Source: Mesotaenium endlicherianum (Eukaryota > Streptophyta > Zygnematophyceae > Zygnematales > Mesotaeniaceae). Taken from it: DNA of 64,000 nt. Every line of letters starts with the position of its first letter. The first letter of the stretch is position 1. Positions 40,827-64,000 of the stretch are shown here, piece by piece. Location of the stretch: NCBI GenBank assembly GCA_009602735.1, contig WELA01007798.1:245346-309345 (forward strand), given 5' to 3'. Position numbers and translations under genes: made by a program. The notes under the pieces are model-generated. The model worked only from the letters and a program-made list of their open reading frames with translations, had not been told where the DNA came from and ran no database searches.

Positions 40827-43198
40827 AATAAAACGTTTGACAGCTGACCTTCTTTTGGCCTTAAGGCCACATGCATTTTTGCTTTCCATTACAGCAAATC
40901 CCGCTTGCCTACTTGAGTATTGTTTATACTGCTCACACGCGTTCGACCCCATAATGCACGACAAATGTCATGACTCGTTAGGTCAGGACTATTGCGCCAA
41001 GCTGAACCACACGCGTGTCAACCATCGACCTTGTAAAGCCGACTTTGACCTTGCTTTACGCGTTCATATATTGACCTTTACTGCGCTCCAAATCACTAAA
41101 GTGTAGCGCGTTGAGTCACTTTCCGAACGGCACCAGTTCCGCGCCATTTGGTCCAGATCAAGCGAGATGTTCGCAATCTAGTCCACGCCACCTACCGGCC
41201 CCTAACAAAATTCTACCGAGGGCCACCTTGTGACTCTATGTGCCCAAAGGTCACATTGGTGGCTCTTGGCGACTCCAAGGACCTCTAGCCATTAGCGTAC
41301 AAATCCGCGAGCTTGATGAAGTACACTTAGCATGTATTAGCATAGTATATGAGCACCATTAAAGCTATACCTTGGTGACTGCATCACTCATTCCTAGAGG
41401 AAGGATCCTTACGTTTTAGATCTACTTTTGAAGCGTTATCTAGGAACGCTTTGAGGCTGGTTCGACCAAAGTGGCCCAAAATGCGACTAATTATGAAGGT
41501 TTCTAGTGAGGGGGCAAAGAGTTGGAATCCTTGGCCTCACTCCTCTAGGAACATTAATGCATCTCTGCCGATCTCCCCCAGCCAAAGCAAAGATTAGACG
41601 TAGACAGGCGAAGACACTTAAACTTCAGCCACTCACGGACAAGCTCACAGAAGGGAAGACGACAAAGTCCTCCTTCGCCGACTGCTTTTTGGTGATGAAA
41701 AATATTGACTTTTCAGATCAAGTGGTTCTCGCAAGTTGGTTTCGGTCGCGGGAGTGGCAGACGGAATTTGTCTTTCATTGGCTACTTCAACCGCGCTACA
41801 GTGCTGCCATTGATTGCATTGACGCGGCAAACAAATCAGTTGTGCGACACGTGGTCAGTCGACGGGTATCTTAGGCTGGACATTGCTTCTACCTTGCAGG
41901 GTTGACTAGGAGAAGTCAACCCCTCAGGCAAGATCCAAAACCCGACCAAGATCCAAGACCCCCATCAGGCCCGGCATAGCCCTAAAAGGGCTGAAGTCCT
42001 TTCCCAGAGCTTAGCCCATAGGCAAGCTGAAGGGGACAAATACCCAACACTGTAAGATGTTTTCACATCTAAACTTCTAAACATCCTAATGTCCTAAAAC
42101 GGCCGCGGGTGATTTCTTGCGCCGATCATTCCGTAAATTATAAGTTATTCGCTGACGCGATCTTGCGTGAACTTAACGTCATATTTCAATTACGGCGGGC
42201 TCAGTTGTACGCTACGTAAATATTTGACAAATCAGAGACAAGCGACAAGGCGAGGGGAAGCCGAGGAGGGACGGGCTTGTCAAGGTGCCCCCACCATCCG
42301 ACGACTTGGACTGCTCGTGAAGGCGAGGGACAATGAGAGCCTTCTATACTTTGTCGCGAGTTTGAGCGAAATTGCTGAAAGTCGAACAAACTCAAAAAAA
42401 CTCAAATTGAGAGTAAAACTCTCAATTTGTTGAACTTACTGTTCCATAATAACGTTGTTGGCACACTTGGCCAATTGAACTAACCAATCACAACAAAGTG
42501 GTCAATTTCTCTGACCATCTTTAATAAAAATGAACATTTTCGGATTGGCTTTCCATACTTTGCCAATTTTTTGACGGTTTTGGTAGTAATGAAAATCTGT
42601 AATGAAAGTAATGAAGTCCAACAACAATATTCGCCATTGAGCGTAGAAATTGGTAAAATTACCATCTCCGCTTGTGGTGAAGATGCCATTTTCTCCACCT
42701 TTGCCTTGGTTAGTGGAGAAAAATCTGTCTACGCTTTGGGCGGAGATGGGTGGAGATCCAGTCTGGGTCATTTTTGGGCGTTCAATTCTGGACCAGTCTC
42801 AGTGTGTAGCATCCTCTTCCTTGCACTATATTTGATTGGTGTGTGTTGTGCTTAGCCAATAGAATAGCTAGTACTTGCCTCGCCTCCACTTTTGTGGACC
42901 TAGGAGAGCCTTCTAGCATGACAGTGTGCATTGAATCCGCCGCCTTCAGCGTCGGTGATGCAAAGAGTATATAGCAGTTGATGCCCTTAGAAGGACATCT
43001 TTCTAGAAGTCAATTATGCAAGCTGCAAGCCACAAAGTTATTAGTAAAGCTTACACTTTTACCTTTTGTGTTTTCAGGACCACGTAGTCTCTCTCTTGTG
43101 AAGACCAAGCCCTCCTCGCTTCCGGTCACTTGAAGAACTACACAAGGGGCAAGCAAAGTCACAGCTTAAACCCTGCCATAGGACTACTCTCGAAGATC
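40827..43198 (+). repeat. Element C 3' LTR, interrupted
   Basis: Aligns by eye with 15308-16206: 40966-41450 matches 15308-15790 and 42806-43198 matches 15845-16206. The middle (41453-42805) is foreign. The exact start is uncertain (aataaaacg at 40827, or TGACAGCTGACC at 40838). A second copy of the first ~140 bp starts at 43304. Confidence 0.6.
41453..42800. mobile_element. Possible DNA transposon inside the C 3' LTR
   Basis: About 1.35 kb absent from the 5' LTR copy. The ends are similar in inverted orientation: gaggctggtt ... tggcccaaaatg at the left, and the complement of the right end reads gagactggtc ... cgcccaaaaatgac (42767-42800). The match is imperfect and no clear target duplication was found. 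Longest frame 41506-41874, unrecognised. It also contains a perfect 12-bp hairpin at 42403-42429. Confidence 0.45.
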
Positions 43199-43303
43199 AT
43201 GATGTGCTTCCAATGATCTTTTGGACCAGACTTCATCAACTGTTTTCCTACCAGATTACAATCTTGAGGTGTTCACTCTGGAGAGTACACACTTCCTGAA
43301 TAA

Positions 43304-43470
43304 AAACATTTGACAGCTGACCTTCTTTTGGCCATAAGGCCACATGCATTTTTGCTTTCCGTTATAGCAAATTCTGCTGCCTACTTGTGTGTTGTTTATA
43401 CAGATCAAATGCGCTCATTCCCATAATGCACGACAACTGGCACAAGTTGTGGCTAGCACTTATTCCTCGG
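43304..43470 (+). repeat. Fragment of a second C-family LTR
   Basis: gaataaaaacatttgacagc, then gaccttcttttggcc and ccacatgcatttttgctttcc closely match 40824-40965. Similarity fades after about 43445. Confidence 0.65.
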
Positions 43471-45689
43471 GCTCAATCATTACAATACGATCATTATTTG
43501 ACAAACGTCAAAGTGAAGAGTTTTGCACATGATCTCTCATGGTCTTACCATCATAATCTTCCAGTTTTAACACACATATTATAAACGTGTGTTTCAGCAG
43601 TAAAATTACTGCATCGGAACTGGTGTCGATGGTGGTTTTGGTTTGTCGCTTCTGTAGACAAAGTCTCCTTCTTGGATCTGCGTCATTTGCAAAGGGGAAC
43701 TTCCATGTTGGATCATCATTGCATTTTGAGCAAAACCTTTTTGCTCGATGACATACTTGGTCTCTCTATTGTTTAGATGGTCCTTCCAAGTGGACTTTAG
43801 TCTTCAGCTGATGCATAGTGGCTATATATTTTGAGATCCCGTGACCAAAGAAGGGTAATGCCTCAGCTTGATCTGCTTTGCCATAGGAGCCATTTCTGCA
43901 AAAGGCTGCTAACTCAGCTTAGCTGCTTGCATTTTTTTTCCTCACGAACGCCTGTTCTGTCATCAAAACGTGGATCAGGATATTTACTAAGTCCAATTGC
44001 AGCATTATGCAGCACGCCTGCTCGGTGCACCACTGTCATGTGATACTCGTGTAGCTTGAGAGCCCAACGAGCCAACTTACTCGAGAGATCTCCATTCTTC
44101 ACCAGCCATATTGATGGTTAACGATCCGTAACCAACGTTTTGGTCCCGGCATGTTGTTCTCTGGCATATTTTTGCCAGCAAACAAAGACCAGGAGTCAAA
44201 GTAACTAATCCCACTAAAAGGCTCGAGTTTTATGGAAATCGGTTGGATCCACCTTAGTTGACTTTTTGGGCCTACGGTGACTGTTCATGTAAGTCACCCT
44301 CCCACGTGTTAAAGTCATTTTTTGAGACTGAGTGCGGACTTCGTGTCCTGTTGCACACATGAGGGGTTTTATTCATTTAAACCCTACTTAGGATAGTACA
44401 TATTTTACAAAACTTTATGGGCTTCCCCTGACTTTTGAGGTCAAAGGCGCCTATTTAATAGTCCCCCTCGCACATGTCAAGTCAATTTTTGCAACCATAG
44501 GGGTCGTTTTATTCCATTGGACAGAAAGGATTAGCGGGAGTCTCATTTATATTTCCCACCCATCCCACCCACAGTGTGTTCGTTCATGCCACGCTCATTT
44601 TTCAACACTCACGACACGTTATCCGCCCGAAGGTCTTTTTCACAACATTGTTGTAATTGTAGTCATTCCACGGGAATTGACTCAATCGGGCATTTTCTGG
44701 ATCGAGCGCATAGTCGTCAACATTTGGTTACATTTTGACCAGAATTGAATTTTTGTTTTGACTTAGAGTTCTTCAAGTTTGTTTATTTGTTCACATTCTC
44801 TTTTTGCATCCTTTGGCGTGATGAGGTTGCATCTGTTTTATCCCGTCAATTCCTGACTCTACCCTCTCACATAAATTTGAACTTCAAATCATGTTAAGGT
44901 TGGCGTTGCATTTTACTTGATAAGTGCCAATTCCTCTTTTCTTGTTTGACAAACGCCAAAATCTGCACATTTTTGCAATTTTCTTCTTCGCATTGTCAAG
45001 AAGTCCTATTGTTTTGGGCTAGTCGATGCACTTCAAGAGCTTTAGGTTGCGACCTCTCGCATTCAGTTTGTTGTGTTTGCATATGGTTGTGTTCCCCCCC
45101 ATGTGGCATTGAGTTGGCTTAAGTGTCATACAAAGGAATTACAAGAATTGTGCGCGTTTCGCATTGTCATATGCACTGGTTATACTTGAGAAGCTTGGCC
45201 TCGCTATCACGTAATCTAACGTTGTCCAGATCTTTACGGTCTCCAGTTATCCAACGATTCAAGGAGTCATCGTCTTGTATGGCACCACTCTGTGGCGTGT
45301 TTTGAATGACCCACAATTTTTTAACGCCTGTTCGCATGCGTTATGAAAAATTGTTTATTTTAATTATATTCCCGTTTGGCATTTGACAAGCGCCCATGGT
45401 GCGTTGTGAGGATACAAATGCCAATACGGTTGGCATATGATGCGATTGCACTGTAGGTGGATAACATCAAACAAACTCTGATGGGCCCTCCATACACTTG
45501 TTTGTGACGTTCTTCGTGATTCGGTCACATACGTCACCGATTCCGCTTATGAACGACGTTGTGATGCGTTCACTTCAACAATTGCGCACTAGAACATGTT
45601 GACGGGTTGTGGGTTTGCCCAACCCTGGCCAAATTTGCTTATGAGCAACGTGGTTTGTTTTCGTGTGTACTCAGTGCTCGTTCATTTTT
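43471..45689. other. Decayed repeat region
   Basis: No intact gene is seen. A minus-strand RNase H remnant of a different gypsy element is described separately (43900-44180). The rest has many stops in all frames and no domain I recognise. It is probably older, degraded repeat sequence. Confidence 0.5.
43900..44180 (-). pseudogene. RNase H C-terminal remnant of another gypsy element
   Basis: Minus-strand frame with TKTLVTDR, a stop, IWLVKNGDLSSKLARWALKL, EYHMTVVHRAGVLHNAA and GLSKYPDP. This matches the end of Ty3/gypsy RNase H before integrase (DHQPL ... RW ... LQEY ... G..N..AD.LSR). Neither neighbour domain is visible. Confidence 0.7.
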
Positions 45690-48400
45690 TTGATTTGCAA
45701 GCTACTTCATGAGTTTTTGCAACAAGTTGTTAGTATTGGCTTCACCATATACTACTCTAAAAAGGATGACACTAATGTTTATTTTTGAAATGATTAGACG
45801 CATTTTGCGATTGAGAGCATTACGGATGCCCTCAACCTTTACGCTGTTTCTCACATTGGCCGATCCAAAACCCGCTTACGAAGCAGTCCAAGATGCTTCT
45901 GGTGTTGCGATTGGAGTTGTTTTGCTGCAAGCAGGCCAGCCTATTAGATTCTTGACAGTGCAAAGCTAAAACGTGCCTAACTCAATGCATTCAGACACGC
46001 ATTAACATCCGGCGTTGTTATTTGGAAGGCTGCAATGGTTTAACAGTGGTTACTCGCATTATTGAAATACCTTCTTCGAAGTTAACAACCCAACGTTGTC
46101 AAGGAGGCAGACGAGATGGTCTGAGTTCTTGCAACATTTCCACTTTGAGTGCGCGTGTCGTCCTAGTCGAAACAATGTTGCCGACCCTCTATGTCGAATT
46201 CCTCAACGTATCTTGCTGCTGAGGATCGTTGCGGGCTTGCAGAAATGAAATGGTCAAATTTCGAGGGCGGCCACCCTTGATTCTGTTTTACCTCCCTAGA
46301 CATCCGCACAACCCTTGTTTGGTGACGCAGGCAAACCCTTTTTGAATAGAGTGAATGCCTCGGCAACTTGCATCAATTGTTTCTCGAGGGCTATCTCAAA
46401 GATATGTTTTTCCTAGATTTCCTTGGTCCTGGCTAGAACAGTGTGGTCGTAACGATGGACAGTATGAACAAAAGGAAAGAACACTCAAACTAAACGTTTG
46501 AGGACGGTTTTTGGTGGCACAGTGGGCACATTATGGTACCAGACGGCTCAGTTAGATATGGGCTACTACACGAAGCGTATGACTCTCCTTACTGAAGTCA
46601 TTATGGAATTACCAAAACCAAAAACGATTTGTGCCGAGAGCACATTCGGGCGTCTCTCAAAGTTGGTGTTCCTGAGTACATCGCCAACTGCGCAATATGT
46701 CAGAGGAGAAAGCCTAGCAATGCGTTGCCCGCCTAGTTATGGGATACGCACGTATTGGTCGACCGCCACTGTATCACGCGGCGTATTGCGTCGTATTTTC
46801 AAAACTACGTATGATACAGACAATTGGTAATTAAAGGGATGGACTTTGTTACCTTCAGGCTGCTCTATTCGTATTTATTCATTTCAGAACTATTTTTGGC
46901 TCACGCGACATTTCGCGCACGTACGGGTTGTCCAACTAGACCGGGTTGCGCAAGTGACAGACTTAATTTCATCAAACCGTCGCGATAACCATATTCAAGG
47001 ATGTAAGTCAAAAGGTACTCGTCAGTAAGTCAATAGGTACTCGTGAGTCGTCAGTCGCAGTCAGTCACGTGTAAAATTGCAGCAGCCTTGAAAGTTGGTG
47101 GGTAATTGTTTGAGGGTTATTTAATCTGGCACGAAACTGTAACCGAAATCTATGGTGGTAGTGAGAAACGCGCTAAAACAAGATTTTGCCTCACCCGCGA
47201 GTTTCCGCGTGATCAACAATGACTGGACCTGACTCAACTGTGTTGTCGATCACTTTGTATTATCTATCGTCCGCACGCGCGATCGGTCTATTGGTCGGGT
47301 TTTACGCCGACACACGTATTTAGCACGTTATACAGCCATAGAGGACGAAGTACTTGCGTACGTATGCGTAATACGTATAAGACAAAAATGTATTCTATAA
47401 TTAGGGTTGCCGGCTAGGGAGTTACACTCGTGGGAACTTGAAGGTGCTCCTTGGAGAAGTTTAAGCCTCGACTTTGTCGTGGAAATGCCTGCCACCGATA
47501 TAGGACACAATGGGGTGTTAACGATTGTGGATCGTTCTTTAAAATGGTGCACTTTGTGGCCACTAAACCATCACTTGATGCAAAAGCGACGGCTCGTGTG
47601 CATCACGTGTTCAAGTTACATGGAATGCCCAAAGAGATCAGAAGCGATCGTGATAGTAGATTCACGAGCCACTTCTTGCAGGGCGTTTGCTCGCACTTCG
47701 ACACAAACCTTGAGATGTCAACTAGCTTCCATCCTCAGACTGATAGCCCGAAAGAACAACGGAACTGCGTTCTGCAACAGTTCCTTGGCATTATGTGAAC
47801 CTTGCTAAGACAACTGGGACACCCTCCTTTCGGTGCAAAGTTTGCTATTAATAATGCTTATCAGGAAAGTAAGACATAGAAGATATCCGCACACTCCCCT
47901 GACGCGTACGGTACCCGGTCAGACGAAGATGTTAACCATGAGAGTACCAAGTGTACGCCATGCTCTTCAAGAGGTGCACAAACAGGCAAAGTTGGCTTTG
48001 GCCGCTGCTTGAGATCAACAGAAAAAGTTTGCTGATATGCACAAGATTGAGTTAAGTTTTGAAATTGGCAATGAAGTATTTCCCGGAAACTAAAATCTTA
48101 CAATTCAAGCACCCACGAAAGCGCACGCTTCTGCCTCTTTCGATACGCCCTTTGATTGTTACTGCAAAGGTTGGACCTGTTGCATACGATTGGATTTGCC
48201 TAATTTCACGGGGCAAACGTGTCCTGTGTTTCATGCTAGTTTACTAAAGCAGTTTAGGTCCGACAGCCAATACCAGCCACAAGCACCGAAATTGGAATTC
48301 GCCGATGATGACACAGCCTAGGATGTAGAGGAAGTCTTAGGACATTGTTACACTCGTCATAAGCCTCCACGTGTGGAACTTTGATGAAATGGCTAGATTA
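45690..48400 (+). pseudogene. D-like element remnant (RNase H to chromodomain region)
   Basis: Parallel to D 35060-37550: RNase H VQDASGVAIGVVLLQAGQPI (45880), GCNGLTVVT, HFECACRPSRNNVADPLC, the zinc-binding region near 46600-46720, integrase core near 47440-47800 (LDFVVEMPATDIGHNGVL, SDRDSRFTSHFLQ, STSFHPQTDSPKEQRN) and C-terminus 48059-48400. It has many stops and shifts. A foreign segment interrupts it at 46737-47405. Older and more decayed than D. Confidence 0.8.
46737..47405. mobile_element. Insertion of ~670 bp in the D-like remnant
   Basis: It lies between gttgcccgcctag (46724-46736) and gttgccggctag (47406-47417), a near-duplicate that corresponds to a single site in D (gttgccagctgg). 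Inside are CpG-rich motifs and a short repeat (ggtactcgtcagtaagtca / ggtactcgtgagtcgtcag, near 47015-47055). No coding frame is recognised. Probably a non-autonomous DNA element. Confidence 0.45.
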
Positions 48401-48936
48401 CAATTTCGCTTGGACGGTTGCACTTGGTCATGCTGAGGGTTGGTAAGTAGCTTCCACTAGAAGGCGAATATCTCCCACAATAACCATCAAAATGACGAGA
48501 AACCAACTGCATCCGGAAGGTGGCTCGGTGCTCTACAAAAGGGCAATTTATCAACCCAAAATGGCGAGAATAATATGGTAGTTCTGGGTGGACCTTCTCA
48601 CACACTTCTAGCTTTGCATTGGTGCATCAGGCACAAGGTAATAAATCATGACAACCATGTTGGGACCATCTTCAATGAAGTCCTCATCTAGGACAAACGA
48701 AGACTTTACAATTCCTTGAGGAGCACACAACATAGAACTTTGAATGCATCGACCAGATGTTCTTTCTTTTTTTGTACTCAGAAAACTAGATGATACTTTT
48801 TGATGGGTCGATTTTTTGTAACTTTTTCGCCAACGTGTCAAAGTAATGTACAATTACTCTTGTAACATAAAAAAAGAGAGAAAACATCATAAGGAGAACC
48901 TGAACCACATCGAAGTTGCATATGCTTACGTGAGAA
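48401..48936 (-). other. 3' flank of PECT1-like gene
   Basis: Lies between the stop codon at 48937-48939 and the retroelement remnant. It probably holds the 3' UTR. I see no aataaa on the minus strand, so the poly(A) site cannot be placed. No ORF with a recognisable product. Confidence 0.4.
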
Positions 48937-61626
<12,690 letters not shown>

Positions 61627-61865
61627 TGTAACGATTCTTAAATGACGAGAATCTTTTCTAAGCTTTTCATAAAGGAGTTGTGCAAAGTGGACGAGAATGC
61701 AATGACGGAAGAGGTGCTCTCAGAGTTGCGCTGAGATTGACTCTGCAAGTATTTATACTTGCCAACGCGAGCCATCAAAGTGCACTTGGCACTCCTGCGA
61801 CACCTATGTTAAGGTGGTTGTGACGGGACCACCGTTTTAGTTGTACGTGACAACCAAAAGGTCTA
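61627..61865 (-). repeat. LTR fragment related to family D
   Basis: In minus sense it ends AAGAATCGTTACA like the D LTR, and has gcaagtataaatacttgc (complement of 61745-61762), then gagtca...cgcaactctgag. This parallels the palindromic TATA region and downstream inverted repeat of D (32137-32185). The start could not be placed and no internal region follows. Confidence 0.5.
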
Positions 61866-61979
61866 CCTCTTCACGTGACGTGTAAGAGGAGACAAACCTC
61901 TTCATAGTGACTCTTGATGTATACCATGGAGTCTCATGACATCACGTAGGGGTCATTGTGCCTCTTGGTATTATACTAT

Positions 61980-62330
61980 ATATGTTAATATAAATTATAT
62001 ATCGCGTTATGTATTTAATTGATAATTCAATGGATATAGCCCTAACATATATATATACATATATGTATACGTATATACATTATTATATATGTACAAACAA
62101 GACCTGTACGCAAAATGCAAAGTTTAGCTCGTATGTATGCACGTGTGTATGTACTCTTACAAACTGTGCATTTATGCAATGCAATAATGCAAATTGTGGC
62201 TCATATACATATACATATATATATATACTCAAATGAGCTTTGCAATGTTGCAAGGCATCAAGCCATAATATGTATATAATCATACACATATATATATATA
62301 TATATATATATATGCATATATATAAAGATC
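61980..62330. repeat. AT-rich microsatellites
   Basis: Several short (TA)n and TATACA-type runs at 62047-62095, 62205-62228 and 62287-62330. They adjoin the truncated end of the F-family LTR. No gene is seen. Confidence 0.75.
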
Positions 62331-63031
62331 TTTATATCAACGAGTATTCCTTATGGTATTTTCTGTTAACTGAATAAACAGCAAAAGACAAATGTACTAG
62401 CGGTGGACAATACTCGCAAGTCAAATGCAAGTAAACGAGCATCAATAATGCAGTAAGTAAACTCATACATAAGCAAGGCTAGAAGACAGTGCGTACCAAT
62501 GGCTTCTCGCCTGGGATTCAAATCTCACACAGTAAGCAGTACAAGAAAGTTGGCCTTGTTTGTGAATGCCGAACTTGAGAGCAATACCTAGCATATGTAC
62601 ATGGAATGAGTTTTACTGTTCAACGGCAAGTGCGATGGCACCGCCTACCCGGGAGTTAACCACGTTGGTAGGACCTCGGCTAACCAAATTCACAGCCATC
62701 TCCCATCATCCCAAATTGCCATCCATCTTATGGGTGTCATCTGGCCACTCATTTAGCACACCACACTTAGATACATAGCTAGGCAGTTCGCTGCTGCCGA
62801 GTACAACAGCCAGCTGACTGTCAAAGAATGTGTCAGCAAGCTGACCCAAGTCAACAAGCTAACCTAATGCACTTCAGCCTGTTGCTTCCGGCTAAGGTAT
62901 TTAACTAAGTAATAAGTGTCCAGCAGGCTTAAATCTAGCAGACTAAATGTTAACTGAAGTTCAAAAGGCTGAATTTATCTAACTATTATATCTATATGAA
63001 CATTCTATGTATCCAATATACTAATTCATTA
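62326..63031 (-). repeat. Truncated solo LTR of family F
   Basis: In minus sense it starts TGTAATGAATTAGTATATTGG and aligns with 11976-12655, including the central stretch with ggatggcaat, ccgaggtcct and gttaa(c/t)tcccgggtaggcg. It stops at gatataaagatc, about 40 bp before the LTR end, in a TA microsatellite. Confidence 0.85.
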
Positions 63032-63364
63032 CATCTTCCAACACTTGTCAAGAAAAATATGTACTTAACACATTCCTCACAAACAATAACAACAGTAAAT
63101 TGAAAGGAGGGTATCTCAATCATGGTGAAGATTCATATAATGCGTGGAGAATCATCTCAAAACGGGGTTCACTTGTTCTATTTTACCATGCATCTGCGAA
63201 TGAAAACTAGTGAATATCGTGAGTTGAATATCAAATGTTTGTCCACTTCATGGAAGAAATCACTTGTATATGTGTGTGTGTGTGAGAAAGTATCTGTGTG
63301 TGCATGTGCACGCGTGTGAATGAACGCGCACGTGCGCATGCGCCCCGCTTGCGCGCGCACGCAC
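63032..63364. other. Intergenic or intron, (GT)n repeat
   Basis: Contains gtatatgtgtgtgtgtgtg near 63270 and alternating purine-pyrimidine gcgcacgtgcgcatgcgcc near 63327-63355. No gene was recognised. It may be an intron of the gene whose exon lies at 63365-63541. Confidence 0.4.
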
Positions 63365-63541
63365 CAGGGGCTCCAGAGAGTTGACATCGGAGACGTCGCA
63401 GCGGAAGATGGTGCCGGGCGTGAGGAAGCTGGCAAAGGAGTAGAAGACCTCCGTGTCCTCTTTGCGCCCGCTGCCGGCCTTCACGAACCCGATAGCCAGC
63501 GGTAGCTGCTGGATCATCCGCCTGTCCTCCAGGCTCCTTAT
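63365..63541 (-). CDS. Probable exon of an unidentified gene (59 codons)
   Basis: A 177-nt stretch open in one frame between a good acceptor (ctccgcag) and a donor (gtgcgtgc), phase 0 at both ends. It encodes IRSLEDRRMIQQLPLAIGF, then VKAGSGRKEDTEVFYSFASF, then LTPGTIFRCDVSDVNSLEPL. The sequence looks like a globular protein, with balanced composition and high GC unlike its surroundings. I cannot assign a family. Neighbouring exons were not found in the window; they may lie beyond 64000 or across long introns. Confidence 0.5.
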
Positions 63542-64000
63542 CTGCGGAGGGGGTGCGCGCACAGGCACGCGCGCACGCATGCACGCGCATGCACACGCGT
63601 GTACACACATGCACGCACACACACACACACACACGTACACATGACCAACACATACACGCACAGAATTGCACGCACACACACATAAAGACACACAAACACA
63701 AAGGCACACACACACAGGGAGAAACGGCACCATGGGTCAGGCAGCAGGAAGAAGGACCGGAGAGGCAGGTAGGGTTTCAAATGCATTTAAATCTCTCGGG
63801 GCAATGGTCTGGGAGGGGGAAGAGAGGGAAACCGGCGAGGGGCAGAGCAGGACGGAGGGGGGCCAAGGAAGAGGCAGAGGAGGATGGACCGAGGGGAAGG
63901 CAGCAGAGGGAGGGGGGGGAGGAGGAAGGAGAGCGAGAGAGGGGGCCGGGAAACACTGACAGCTCGAAGCGCCTGGGTGGCTGTGGGTTTTTTTTTTTTT
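63542..64000. repeat. CA-rich and purine-rich low-complexity end
   Basis: CA/CG alternating tract at about 63560-63720, then a G/A-rich tract at 63790-63955, and a poly(T) run at the window end. ORFs here (Cys/Val-rich or Gly/Arg-rich) are composition artefacts. Confidence 0.7.

Larger units (their letters stand above)
15308..43198 (+). mobile_element. Element C: Ty3/gypsy element with DNMT and PHD finger, split by nested insertions
   Basis: The pieces read in order on the plus strand: 5' LTR remnant (15308-16206), N-terminal region and DNMT (20143-22190), RT (22640-23511), RNase H (30334-30930), integrase N-part (30946-31332), integrase core (38844-39660), PHD finger (39873-39902 plus 40650-40760), polypurine tract, and 3' LTR (about 40827-43198). 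Inserted material (A3, B LTR with B1, D with an A solo LTR, a B solo LTR and a DNA-transposon-like segment) accounts for most of the span. Without it C is about 7.5 kb. Continuity is shown by the coding frames resuming across insertions and by target duplications. All domains carry some damage. Confidence 0.75.

Noticed and set aside
63231-63786. Overlapping ORFs of 160, 157 and 82 codons on minus
   Set aside because: Mostly translations of CA/GT and CpG-rich repeats (Cys/Val runs). Only the internal exon 63541-63365 has balanced composition and splice sites.

Overview
The window comes from a repeat-rich, intron-rich streptophyte-type nuclear genome, probably a charophyte green alga. This rests on a plant-type phosphoethanolamine cytidylyltransferase gene with kilobase introns, chromodomain Ty3/gypsy retrotransposons primed by initiator-Met-type tRNA, and a green-lineage gypsy element ending in a PHD finger. 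The species is an inference. No bacterial, organellar, CRISPR or rRNA features were seen.

Bases 1 to about 48,400 are a nested stack of Ty3/gypsy LTR retrotransposons, named here by family. A1 (799-7387, minus) is a nearly complete chromodomain element. A2 (7388-11975, minus) is a relative broken by solo LTR G (target duplication tccat). F (11976-15307, plus) is truncated inside reverse transcriptase. The oldest layer is element C, spread over 15308-43198 on the plus strand. C contains, in order: a 5' LTR remnant; inserted element A3, which has lost protease and integrase; a decayed C5-cytosine DNA methyltransferase (DNMT) domain; reverse transcriptase; a B-family LTR that was itself hit by the complete element B1 (24179-30246, target duplication gctgc); RNase H; integrase, split by element D (31333-38843, target duplication ggctg; D itself carries a solo A LTR at 35951-36452); and a C-terminal PHD finger split by a solo B LTR. 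A decayed D-like copy with further insertions follows (45690-48400).

Bases 48,937-60,078 hold the one clear host gene, a complete nine-exon phosphoethanolamine cytidylyltransferase (PECT1-like, EC 2.7.7.14) on the minus strand. All exon phases fit together into a 446-residue protein. Its introns contain GA/CA microsatellites (one with an assembly gap), a polypurine tract of about 550 bp and G-runs.

Bases 60,079-64,000 hold the 5' flank of that gene, an LTR fragment related to D, AT microsatellites, a truncated F-family LTR and one probable exon of an unidentified minus-strand gene (63365-63541).

The most interesting object is element C, a Ty3/gypsy element carrying both a methylation writer (DNMT) and a chromatin reader (PHD finger) in its polyprotein. 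Also notable are a 73-nt tRNA-like segment in both D LTRs, and a repeated pattern in which catalytic acidic codons were lost through G-to-A changes, mostly in CpG context.
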